Part shown: in pieces, positions 43,417 through 51,924 of the stretch
Layout of the letters: each line of letters starts with the position of its first letter
Position numbering within the stretch: the stretch's first letter is position 1
Assembly (NCBI GenBank): GCA_947627955.1
Contig: CANQXZ010000003.1
Span: 1-53,388, forward strand
DNA: 53,388 nucleotides
Source: an uncultured Clostridia bacterium
Lineage (GTDB): Bacteria > Bacillota > Clostridia > Christensenellales > Borkfalkiaceae
Direction: 5' to 3'
Notes under the pieces: model-generated
What the model was told of the DNA's origin: nothing
What the model saw: only the letters and a program-made list of their open reading frames with translations
Database searches by the model: none
Translations under genes and position numbers: made by a program

Positions 43417-44340
43417 TCAAAGGAAGAGAGCCGCGGCACCGAGGGCGCCCGCCCTGTTGCCGAGGGAGGCGCACCTTATCTCCACGGGCGCATATTCCGC
43501 GGCGAACATCTCGCCGTCCACTATCCTCTGCAGGGGAGCCGTGAGGCGCGTGCCCTGCGCCGAGACTCCGCCGCCTATGAGTATTACCTGCGGGCGGAAG
43601 ATGTTCGCAAGGTTGACGAGCCCGCACGCAAGCCGGTTTATATATGTATCCACCACCCTCTTGGCGGAGGGGTCGGAGTCCATGTACTCGAACGCCGTCC
43701 TGCCGTCGCAGTCGGAGTGGGTGTACGTCCGCCACATCGCCGAAGAGGTGTCGTTTTCCATCGCCTCCCGCGTGGCGCGCGTGAGGGCGCTCGCGGAGCA
43801 GTAGGCTTCAAGGCACCCCCGCCTGCCGCACGTGCACTTTTCGCCGTCCTTTTCTATCACCATGTGCCCTATCTCGGCGCCCGCGCCCCTGTTGCCCGTG
43901 AACAGCTTGCCGTCTATCACTATCCCGCCGCCGACGCCCGTGCCGAGGGTGACGAGAATGCTGTTTTTAACGTCCTTCCCCGCTCCGAACGCCGCCTCGC
44001 CGAGCGCGGCGCAGTTGGCGTCGTTGCCGATCTTCACGGGCAAGCCGAGCCGCTTTTCAAGCTCGGCGCGCAGGGGGTAATTTTCCAGCCCGAGGTTGGC
44101 GGCGCGCACTACCGTGCCCGTTCCGTCGTCTATCACCCCGGGGCAGCCTATCCCCACTCCCGAAATTTCGGAGAACCGCGCCCCGCAGCCCATCGCGAGC
44201 TTTTCGGCGAACGCCTCCACGCAGCCCGCCAGATCGGAGAGGTCTGTTGGCGTCTCGCTCCCGGATACGGGCGAGCCGTCCTTTAAGACCTCGCCTTTGA
44301 GGAAGGTGCCGCCGATATCTATTCCCAATATATACGACAT
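43417..44340 (-). CDS. ROK-family sugar kinase (glucokinase-like)
   Basis: 307 residues. ATP phosphate-binding DIGGTFLK at 8-15; catalytic D107 in GNDANCAA; GTGVGGG at about 133-139; zinc motif H159, C169, C171, C176 in CTCGRRGCLEAYC. ROK kinases of this type phosphorylate glucose or a related hexose; there is no DNA-binding N-terminus, so it is an enzyme and not a repressor. First gene of the operon with rex and the RND pump; AAGGAG precedes the ATG. Confidence 0.93.
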   Translation of the reverse strand: MSYILGIDIGGTFLKGEVLKDGSPVSGSETPTDLSDLAGCVEAFAEKLAMGCGARFSEISGVGIGCPGVIDDGTGTVVRAANLGLENYPLRAELEKRLGLPVKIGNDANCAALGEAAFGAGKDVKNSILVTLGTGVGGGIVIDGKLFTGNRGAGAEIGHMVIEKDGEKCTCGRRGCLEAYCSASALTRATREAMENDTSSAMWRTYTHSDCDGRTAFEYMDSDPSAKRVVDTYINRLACGLVNLANIFRPQVILIGGGVSAQGTRLTAPLQRIVDGEMFAAEYAPVEIRCASLGNRAGALGAAALFL

Positions 44341-44350
44341 ATCTGAGCTC

Positions 44351-44372
44351 CTTAAACTATGTATAGTTTAAG
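44351..44372. promoter_or_regulatory. 22-bp perfect palindrome, candidate operator
   Basis: Ten-base arms CTTAAACTAT / ATAGTTTAAG around a central GT, covering the -10 edge and transcription start and reaching the ribosome-binding site of the ROK kinase gene. The arms do not match the usual Rex site (TTGTTAA or TTGTGAA arms), so the binding protein is unknown. Confidence 0.6.
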
Positions 44373-44399
44373 TTTACACTTTCCGCGCCCCGCTGTCAA
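44371..44399 (-). promoter_or_regulatory. Promoter of the ROK-rex-RND operon
   Basis: Minus-strand TTGACA (44394-44399), 17-nt spacer, TAAACT (44371-44376). The -10 box overlaps the palindrome at 44351-44372. Confidence 0.7.
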
Positions 44400-44422
44400 T
44401 AGCAGGAAGAAAATTAAGGCGC

Positions 44423-44450
44423 AAAAAAAGGCGCCCCGCGGGGGAGCGCC
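44423..44450 (-). terminator. Terminator of the nrdD-nrdG-dut operon
   Basis: Minus-strand GGCGC-CCCC / GGGG-CGCC stem followed by a run of U residues (A7 at 44423-44429 on the plus strand), 27 bp after the dut stop. Confidence 0.85.
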
Positions 44451-44476
44451 ATGGACAAATAACGGGGAAAAAGAAG

Positions 44477-44911
44477 TCATTTGCCTGTTGAACCGAAGCC
44501 GCCCGCGCCGCGGACCGTTTCGGAGAGTTCTTCCGACAGCTCGAATTCGGCTGTTATGTAGGGGGTTATGACGAGCTGGGCGACCCTTTCGCCCGGGGAC
44601 ACCGCAGCGGGCGACGAGGTGTGGTTGTGGAGGGAGACTTTCACCTCTCCGCGGTAGTCGCAGTCCACCACTCCCACCTTGTTTGCGGGGGCGAGCCCCT
44701 TTTTGGTGGCGAGCCCGCTCCTCGCGTATATCAACCCCGCATAGCCGACGGGCAGTTCGAGGGCGAGCCCCGTGGGGATCATAGCCGTGCCGTGGGGGGG
44801 AATGACTACCTCCTCATCGAGGCAGGCGTAGAGGTCCGCGCCCGCGGCGTACGGGCTGCCGTACGTAGGCACCACCGCCCTTTCGTCAAGTTTTTTTATG
44901 CTTATCTTCAT
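44477..44911 (-). CDS. dut: dUTP diphosphatase
   Basis: 144-residue trimeric dUTPase. The five family motifs are visible: AAGADLYA, PTGLALELP, ARSGLATKKGL, NKVGVVDCDYRGE and the C-terminal P-loop-like RGAGGFGSTG. It hydrolyses dUTP to dUMP, keeping uracil out of DNA and supplying dTMP synthesis. It follows nrdG by 9 bp, linking it to deoxynucleotide production under the same NrdR-type control. Confidence 0.97.
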   Translation of the reverse strand: MKISIKKLDERAVVPTYGSPYAAGADLYACLDEEVVIPPHGTAMIPTGLALELPVGYAGLIYARSGLATKKGLAPANKVGVVDCDYRGEVKVSLHNHTSSPAAVSPGERVAQLVITPYITAEFELSEELSETVRGAGGFGSTGK

Positions 44912-44920
44912 ACGTTCCGC

Positions 44921-45454
44921 CTATACGAAGTCCTTCTCGTTCCACAGCGTTATCTCGTCGTGTTCGAGGGTGGGCTTCATGAGGATTATCCTCTGGTTGG
45001 ACGAGCCGCGGAACAGGAGGTTTATGTCCTTCAATTCCTCCACGAACCGCCCGTCCACGAGCACGTCGAGCGTCCTCAAAATGCGCATGTTCGTGTTCAT
45101 GTCGCCGAGCTTGCCCGTGAAGAGGTGCTTTTCAAGGTCGTACCCCGTGAAGCACCACAGCGATTTGTGCGGATATGCGGCGCGCAGTTTTTCCATAAAA
45201 GGAGCGAGACGTGTTGCGTTTTCGGGCTCGAACGGGTCGCCGCCGAGGAGGGTGAAGCCCTTTATGTAGTCGGGCTCCATGGACTTGATTATCCTGTCCT
45301 CCACCTCTTCGGTAAAGGGCTCGCCGTATGCAAAGTCCCACGTTTCGGGGTTGAAGCAGTTCTTGCAGTGGTTCCTGCAACCGCTGACATACAGCGAAGT
45401 CCTCACGCCGGGACCGTTGGAGACGTCGTAATACTTTATTTTCGCGTAGTTCAT
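44921..45454 (-). CDS. nrdG: Anaerobic ribonucleotide reductase activating enzyme
   Basis: 177 residues from the ATG at 45454; a TTG at 45466 with a weak AGGCGG site is an alternative. Radical-SAM motif C26-X3-C30-X2-C33 (CRNHCKNC) binds the [4Fe-4S] cluster used to cleave SAM and form the glycyl radical on NrdD. GGDPFEPEN is the SAM-binding GGE-like motif. Between nrdD and nrdG is a strong G+C hairpin (45470-45497) that may hide the ribosome-binding site and lower NrdG output relative to NrdD. Confidence 0.95.
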   Translation of the reverse strand: MNYAKIKYYDVSNGPGVRTSLYVSGCRNHCKNCFNPETWDFAYGEPFTEEVEDRIIKSMEPDYIKGFTLLGGDPFEPENATRLAPFMEKLRAAYPHKSLWCFTGYDLEKHLFTGKLGDMNTNMRILRTLDVLVDGRFVEELKDINLLFRGSSNQRIILMKPTLEHDEITLWNEKDFV

Positions 45455-45469
45455 AGTCTTAAACAAGTG

Positions 45470-45497
45470 CCGCCTGCCCGCGGCGCGGGCGGGCGGC
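45470..45497 (-). other. nrdD-nrdG intercistronic hairpin
   Basis: Imperfect stem of 12 bp (GCCGCC-N-GCCCGC paired with GCGGGC-N-GGCGGC) just upstream of the nrdG start region. It has no U-tract, so it is more likely a stability or translation element than a terminator. Confidence 0.5.
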
Positions 45498-45505
45498 GTG
45501 ATATT

Positions 45506-47632
<2,127 letters not shown>

Positions 47633-47662
47633 AGATCTTCCCTCCAAATGTAGAACAGTCAC

Positions 47663-47691
47663 ATTGTAACACAACAATTCGGGCTTGTCAA
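47663..47691 (-). promoter_or_regulatory. Proximal nrdD promoter
   Basis: Minus-strand TTGACA (47686-47691), 17-nt spacer, TACAAT (47663-47668), about 24 nt before the nrdD ATG counting from the predicted start. Confidence 0.7.
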
Positions 47692-47699
47692 CCCGCTCT

Positions 47700-47748
47700 A
47701 CACTATATATTGTATGAAAATTTTTAACTATCTAACAATATGTTGTGT
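47700..47748 (-). promoter_or_regulatory. Tandem NrdR boxes containing a distal nrdD promoter
   Basis: Two 16-bp sites match the NrdR consensus ACACWATATATWGTGT: ACACTATATATTGTAT (47700-47715) and TAACAATATGTTGTGT (47733-47748), 33 bp apart start to start, about three helical turns. Within them on the minus strand lie a -35 TTGTTA (47733-47738) and, 18 nt on, a -10 TACAAT (47709-47714). NrdR with ATP/dATP bound would therefore directly occlude this promoter. Confidence 0.8.
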
Positions 47749-47877
47749 GTGATAATTTTTAACAATACGAGGGAAAACAGCGGAAAAATGGCGTTTTTTG
47801 GCAGTTTTTCCGCCGTGAAACATAACACTTTATAAAACAATCACATTTTTCGGTCGGACGGAAAGCGCAGCCTTTTG

Positions 47878-48309
47878 CTATTTTAAAAATTTTTTCAGAT
47901 ATCCGAGGTCGAGTTTCCACTCGGGCACGAGGTTGCACCGCCTGTGGAGGGCGTTCGCCTCGCCGAGAGCCTTCCTGTACTCCGCGTAGGAGCAGCCGTT
48001 CACCTTCATGAAGTGCGCCGCCGCCCTCTCCTCCCCGCCCAAAAGCTGGGTCCTGCCTATGTGGATGACCTCGTGGCAGCTGTGGCACACGGCTACAACG
48101 TCGGCGAGTTTTTGCACGGCGTTCGCCTCGTCGTATTCCCACCTCTCGTGCGCCTCGAGCCTCTTTGCGGGCGCGCCGCATATCATGCACCTGCCGTTCG
48201 CGCGGGCATAAGCCTCCCTCCTCACCACGTCCCACTGCGCGGGGGAGAGTATGCTCCTCAGATTGGAATACCAGCACGATTCGGGCACGAGCTCGAAATC
48301 AAGTTTCAA
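47878..48309 (-). CDS. HNH-domain protein (putative endonuclease)
   Basis: 143 residues, TTG start after an AAAAGGGGA tract. The zinc/HNH core is CMICGAP (about 41-47), LEAHERWEYD (51-60, containing the catalytic-type His) and AVCHSCHEVIHIGR (73-86). The HE-W-Y and CHSCHEVIH forms resemble small HNH proteins found widely as domestic genes in Clostridia rather than intron or restriction nucleases. No methyltransferase or mobile element lies nearby. Divergent from the membrane protein gene at 48440. Confidence 0.8.
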   Translation of the reverse strand: MKLDFELVPESCWYSNLRSILSPAQWDVVRREAYARANGRCMICGAPAKRLEAHERWEYDEANAVQKLADVVAVCHSCHEVIHIGRTQLLGGEERAAAHFMKVNGCSYAEYRKALGEANALHRRCNLVPEWKLDLGYLKKFLK

Positions 48310-48353
48310 CGTCTTTGTCCCCTTTTACTATATTAAATATATATACGCCCCCT

Positions 48354-48382
48354 ATTTTAACCTCTTTGCGGAAATTTTTCAA
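48354..48382 (-). promoter_or_regulatory. Promoter of the HNH gene
   Basis: Minus-strand TTGAAA (48377-48382), 17-nt spacer, TAAAAT (48354-48359); leader about 38 nt. Confidence 0.65.
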
Positions 48383-48393
48383 GCAAAAAGGGC

Positions 48394-48423
48394 TTGACTG
48401 AGAGGGCGGGCGGGGGTTAAAAT
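48394..48423 (+). promoter_or_regulatory. Promoter of the membrane protein/ATP-grasp operon
   Basis: Plus-strand TTGACT (48394-48399), 18-nt spacer, TAAAAT (48418-48423). Its -35 is only 11 bp from the -35 of the divergent HNH promoter. Confidence 0.65.
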
Positions 48424-48439
48424 ATACGGGAGGTGAAAA

Positions 48440-49054
48440 ATGGCACAACTTGACGACCTTAAAATAAGAAAACTCAGAAGGGGCGAGATAGCGGGAGAAT
48501 TCGCCACGGCGTTCAGCGCGCTCGCCCTCATATGGTTCATAGTGGGGTTTTCGGTGTACTCCGTAAAGCATATCGCCGCGCTCGGAACGGCGGTATGGTC
48601 GTCCGCGCCCCCTCTCCTCGTGATAGGCGTCGCGGCGGCGGCTTTCTGCAACCTCAAATACGGCGGTGCCCTCGACAGGGAAGTGAAGGACTACGTCACC
48701 GCGGCGCTCGTGGAGAACGCGCGGGCTCTCCACCCCGAAAAAAAGTCCCTCTCCTTCTACATAACCCCCATGCAGAGCTCGGTGGAGCTCTCCGTAAACG
48801 ACTTCAAAGAGAAGATCGTGTTCGACTTTTCGGCGCTGGGCAAACTCACGGGAATGCGCAAACTCAGCGTTGTGGACGCCGTGGAAAGGAGCCTTTCGCA
48901 CGCCTTTATAAGGCTTGCGGAGCGCGGGGAGGAATTCACCTCCGTGAGCTACACGGAAGTTAATCCCGCGGGCAAGCGGCGCAAAGCAGTGCCCGTGATA
49001 ACGGGCGGCGTTCCCGACAAAAAGGCGTTGAAGGAATACTACAAGAACAGATGA
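48440..49054 (+). CDS. Two-helix membrane protein with cytoplasmic domain, unknown
   Basis: 204 residues, GGGAGGTG ribosome-binding site. Basic N-terminus, two transmembrane helices (about 20-45 and 52-72), then a soluble domain of about 130 residues (KSLSFYITPMQSSVELSV and IVFDFSALGKLTGMRK as recognisable blocks). I do not recognise the domain. The stop overlaps the start of the ATP-grasp gene (ATGA), so the two proteins are probably partners: the membrane protein may bring the ligase or its product to the envelope (inference). Confidence 0.8.
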   Translation: MAQLDDLKIRKLRRGEIAGEFATAFSALALIWFIVGFSVYSVKHIAALGTAVWSSAPPLLVIGVAAAAFCNLKYGGALDREVKDYVTAALVENARALHPEKKSLSFYITPMQSSVELSVNDFKEKIVFDFSALGKLTGMRKLSVVDAVERSLSHAFIRLAERGEEFTSVSYTEVNPAGKRRKAVPVITGGVPDKKALKEYYKNR

Positions 49055-49926
49055 AGGGACTGATAATAGAAAACGCCTATTTCGAGAGCGAAGCCACCCG
49101 CTACCAGAGCGGCAGGATCGCCGCCGAGCTCGCCGCCCTCGGCGTGGAGACGGATACGGTGAAAAACGACTTCTTCGGTGGGGCGACGGAGAGCGGCAAA
49201 CTTTTAAACGCCGCCCGCGGCTACGCGTTCTGCGTGTATCTCGACAAGGACAAGTATACCGCGCGCGCCCTCGAGAGCTCGGGGCTGCGGCTGTTCAACA
49301 CGCGCGAAGCCATCGAGCTGTGCGACGACAAGGCGCTCACTTTCCTCGCCCTCGCGGGGCTGGACATTCCCACCCCCAAGACCCTCCCGGGGCTACTGTG
49401 CTACACCCCCGGGGCGCCCATAAAAGAGGAGACATACGACTATATAGAGAGGGAACTCGGCTATCCGCTCGTAGTGAAAGAGTGCTACGGCTCCCTCGGA
49501 AAATTCGTGTACAAGGCAGAGGGCAGAGAGGAGCTTGAAAGGCTTTCAAAAGAGCTGCAATGCACGCCCCACCTCTACCAGAAGTTCGTCTCCGGGAGCG
49601 CGGGCAGGGACGTGAGGGCTATCTGCGTGGGCGGAAAAGCCGTATCCTTTATGGAGAGGCGCTCGCAGGGCGATTTCCGCTCCAACATAGGCATGGGCGG
49701 CAAGGGGTCCTTATATCGGGCGGACGATAGGCTCGTCTCCCTCTGCGAGAGGACGGCGACGGCGCTCGGGCTCGATTTCTGCGGCATCGACGTGCTGTTC
49801 GGAAAGGATGGATATCTCCTCTGCGAGGTCAACTCCAACGCCTTTTTCGGCGGCACGGAGAGCGTGACGCACGTCAACGTGGCAAAGCTCTACGCAGAAC
49901 ACATAATAAACGCGGTAAAGCAGTGA
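49051..49926 (+). CDS. RimK-type ATP-grasp ligase
   Basis: 291 residues, ATP-grasp fold of the RimK/LysX/D-Ala-D-Ala-ligase-like group. N-terminal pre-ATP-grasp domain (1-100), ATP-binding elements YPLVVKECYGSLGKFVYKA (about 146-164), YQKFVSGSAGRDVRAICVGG (about 177-196) and the metal-binding tail GIDVLFGKDGYLLCEVNSN (about 257-275) with the E and N ligands. Such enzymes join a carboxylate to an amine (amino acid to peptide, protein tail or sugar). The substrate is unknown; the coupled membrane protein is the only clue. Ends in a strong terminator. Confidence 0.9.
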   Translation: MKGLIIENAYFESEATRYQSGRIAAELAALGVETDTVKNDFFGGATESGKLLNAARGYAFCVYLDKDKYTARALESSGLRLFNTREAIELCDDKALTFLALAGLDIPTPKTLPGLLCYTPGAPIKEETYDYIERELGYPLVVKECYGSLGKFVYKAEGREELERLSKELQCTPHLYQKFVSGSAGRDVRAICVGGKAVSFMERRSQGDFRSNIGMGGKGSLYRADDRLVSLCERTATALGLDFCGIDVLFGKDGYLLCEVNSNAFFGGTESVTHVNVAKLYAEHIINAVKQ

Positions 49927-49953
49927 AACCCCGACACGTTCGGGCAATATGAT

Positions 49954-49996
49954 GGGCGGCGGGCGCTTAAAAAGCGCCCGCCGCCCCTTATTTTAT
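49954..49996. terminator. Bidirectional terminator between the ATP-grasp gene and glpK
   Basis: A 15-bp perfect stem (GGGCGGCGGGCGCTT and complement, AAA loop) followed by CTTATTTTATT on the plus strand. It separates convergent transcripts. Confidence 0.8.
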
Positions 49997-50007
49997 TCAC
50001 ATATTCT

Positions 50008-51486
50008 TTAAAGCCTTGCCTTCTCCACAGCCTTCTGCCAGCCCGCGAGCAGGGCGAGCCGCTCCCCCTCTTCCATCGAGGGCGTGAACACCTTGCGCTC
50101 GCCGCCCTTTAAAATTTTCGCGACCGCCGCCTCGTCCCACAGCCCCGCGGCTATCCCCGCGAGGAACGCCGCCCCGAGCACGGTGGATTCGCCGTGGCGG
50201 GAACGCACCACACGGGCGCGCAGAATGTCCGCCTGAAACTGCATCAAAAACCCGTTCGCGCTCGCGCCGCCGTCCACCGAGAGGCAGGCTATCTTTATGC
50301 CCGCGTCCCTTTCCATCGCCTTGACCACGTCGTGCACCTGATAGGCAATCCCCTCCAAAGAGGCGCGCACTATCTGCTCCCTCGTCGTGCCGCGGGTTAT
50401 CCCCGTTATCGTGCCGCGCGCGTTGCCGTCCCAATAGGGCGCGCCCAAACCCGTGAACGCGGGCACTACGTACACCCCGCCGCTCGACTTCGCGCGTATC
50501 GCCGCCCGCTCGCTCGACTTCGCGGATCTTATCAGCTTAACGCCGTCGCGCAGCCACTGCACCGCGGCTCCGCCCACGAACACAGAGCCCTCCAACACGT
50601 ACGAAGGGCGCGTGCCGCCCGTCGCGCCGAGGGTGGTGACCAAGCCGTTTTCGCTCTTTACGGGCTCTTCGCCCGTGTTCATAAGCAAAAAGCACCCCGT
50701 GCCGTAGGTATTTTTTATGTCGCCCGCCGAAAAACAGCCCTGCCCGAACAGCGCAGCCTGCTGGTCGCCCGCAACGCCGCACACGGGAACGCCTTTCAGC
50801 TCCCCCTCGGCTATCCTGCCGAAGTTGCATGCGCTCGGCTTGACTTCGGGCAGCATGCCGCGCGGAATGTCGAAGAGGCGCAACAGCTCCTCGTCCCATT
50901 GCAGGGTGTGTATGTTGAAGAGCATCGTGCGGGCGGCGTTGGTGTAGTCCGTGCAAAAGCTCGCCCCGCCCGTCAGCTTCCATAAAAGATAGGCGTCCAC
51001 CGTGCCGAATATGAGCTCCCCGCGCTCCGCGCGCGCCCGCGCGCCCTCCACGTTGTCGAGTATCCACTTTATCTTTGTCGCCGAAAAGTAGGCGTCGGGC
51101 ACGAGCCCCGTCTTGTTGTAGATCCTCTCGGAAAAGCCGTCGCGGACGAGCTTTTTGCAGTATTCCGCCGTCCTGCGGCACTGCCACACTATCGCGTTGT
51201 ACACGGGTTCGCCCGTCGCCCTGTCCCACACTATCGTGGTCTCGCGCTGGTTCGTCAGCCCCACCGCGGCGATATCCGAGGCTGTCAGCCCCACGCGGGA
51301 CAGCGAAGAGGAGATGACCGCGCGCACGGAACTCCATATGTCGGCGGGGGAATGCTCCACCCAGCCGGGAACGGGATATATCTGGGGAAATTCGAGCTGA
51401 TACTCGCTCACGCATTCCCCGTTTTGGTCATAAATATGGGCACGAGTAGAAGTCGTGCCCTGATCGACGGCAAGTATGTACTTCAT
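50008..51486 (-). CDS. glpK: Glycerol kinase
   Basis: 492 residues from the ATG at 51486. FGGY-family fold: DQGTTSTR (8-15, ATP phosphate loop), WVEHSPADIW, TNQRETT and the FGGY-type YVVPAFTGLGAPYWD and SVDGGASANGFLMQFQADIL blocks, all typical. It makes sn-glycerol-3-phosphate from glycerol. No glpF, glpD or glpP neighbour. The promoter's -10 lies only 6 nt before the ATG and there is no Shine-Dalgarno, so the mRNA is predicted to be leaderless; the upstream in-frame GTG overlaps the -10 box and is not a credible start. Confidence 0.96.
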   Translation of the reverse strand: MKYILAVDQGTTSTRAHIYDQNGECVSEYQLEFPQIYPVPGWVEHSPADIWSSVRAVISSSLSRVGLTASDIAAVGLTNQRETTIVWDRATGEPVYNAIVWQCRRTAEYCKKLVRDGFSERIYNKTGLVPDAYFSATKIKWILDNVEGARARAERGELIFGTVDAYLLWKLTGGASFCTDYTNAARTMLFNIHTLQWDEELLRLFDIPRGMLPEVKPSACNFGRIAEGELKGVPVCGVAGDQQAALFGQGCFSAGDIKNTYGTGCFLLMNTGEEPVKSENGLVTTLGATGGTRPSYVLEGSVFVGGAAVQWLRDGVKLIRSAKSSERAAIRAKSSGGVYVVPAFTGLGAPYWDGNARGTITGITRGTTREQIVRASLEGIAYQVHDVVKAMERDAGIKIACLSVDGGASANGFLMQFQADILRARVVRSRHGESTVLGAAFLAGIAAGLWDEAAVAKILKGGERKVFTPSMEEGERLALLAGWQKAVEKARL

Positions 51487-51492
51487 GACCGA

Positions 51493-51521
51493 ATTATAAC
51501 ACACCGTCTTTTATTTTTCAA
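51493..51521 (-). promoter_or_regulatory. glpK promoter placed against the start codon
   Basis: Minus-strand TTGAAA (51516-51521), 17-nt spacer, TATAAT (51493-51498), then six bases and the ATG. Confidence 0.75.
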
Positions 51522-51571
51522 TAGCAAAGGCAAATTTCGCCGCCCGTCTATATAGCTATTTCGTGTAAAGG

Positions 51572-51594
51572 CGCGGGCGGCAATTCTGCCGCCC
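51572..51594 (-). terminator. Hairpin downstream of the 49-codon ORF
   Basis: Approximate span of a strong inverted repeat (GGCGCGGGCGGCA, ATTC loop, complement) between the small ORF and the glpK promoter, followed on the minus strand by only a short UUU. Position and strength suit transcription insulation of glpK. Confidence 0.45.
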
Positions 51595-51624
51595 GCGCCC
51601 CGGAATTTTTCCCGCGCAATAAAG

Positions 51625-51774
51625 TCATTCTTCGCCGTCGTTGAACAGCTTGTGGAACAGCACGATCTCCTCGGGGTCGGACGAGATCTTCTGCAAGAGC
51701 CCCGTGCACTCGTTCGCCGAGGCGCACCCCTCCATCAGCTCTTCTATCTGTTTTTTAGGTTTTCTTCTGCCCAT
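51625..51774 (-). CDS. Possible 49-residue small protein
   Basis: ATG at 51774 chosen within a longer open frame. Sequence begins MGRRKPKKQIEELMEG and is basic at the N-terminus, acidic at the C-terminus (FNDGEE), with two Cys. No clear Shine-Dalgarno or promoter between it and the terminator at 51822. No family recognised. It may be real because the frame is helical and hairpins bracket it, but evidence is thin. Confidence 0.3.
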   Translation of the reverse strand: MGRRKPKKQIEELMEGCASANECTGLLQKISSDPEEIVLFHKLFNDGEE

Positions 51775-51821
51775 AACCGCAGTATGCCCCGTTTTTGGGC
51801 GGGCTATGCGCGCGGGGCGGC

Positions 51822-51865
51822 AAAAAATCCCCTCCCCCGAACGCACCAAAATCCGGGAGAGGGGA
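51822..51865 (-). terminator. Terminator of the repetitive secreted-protein gene
   Basis: Minus-strand stem TCCCCTCTCCCG / CGGGGGAGGGGA with about 12-nt loop, followed by six U residues; about 60 bp after the stop codon. Confidence 0.75.
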
Positions 51866-51924
51866 CCATGCAAGAATGTGTGAGCAATTTTTTCGCCCGC
51901 CGCTGCCGCGCGGGCTTTGCGGAA

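Noticed and set aside
44351..44372. Palindrome as a canonical Rex operator
   Set aside because: Arms are CTTAAACTAT and not the TTGTTAA/TTGTGAA type expected for Rex; kept only as an operator of unknown partner.
47878..48309. HNH gene as part of a restriction or mobile-intron system
   Set aside because: No methyltransferase, specificity subunit, intron structure or integrase nearby.
51890..51922. GCCCGC/GCGGGC hairpin as terminator of the surface-protein gene
   Set aside because: Followed by an A-run on the transcribed strand; the hairpin at 51822-51865 has the proper U-tract.
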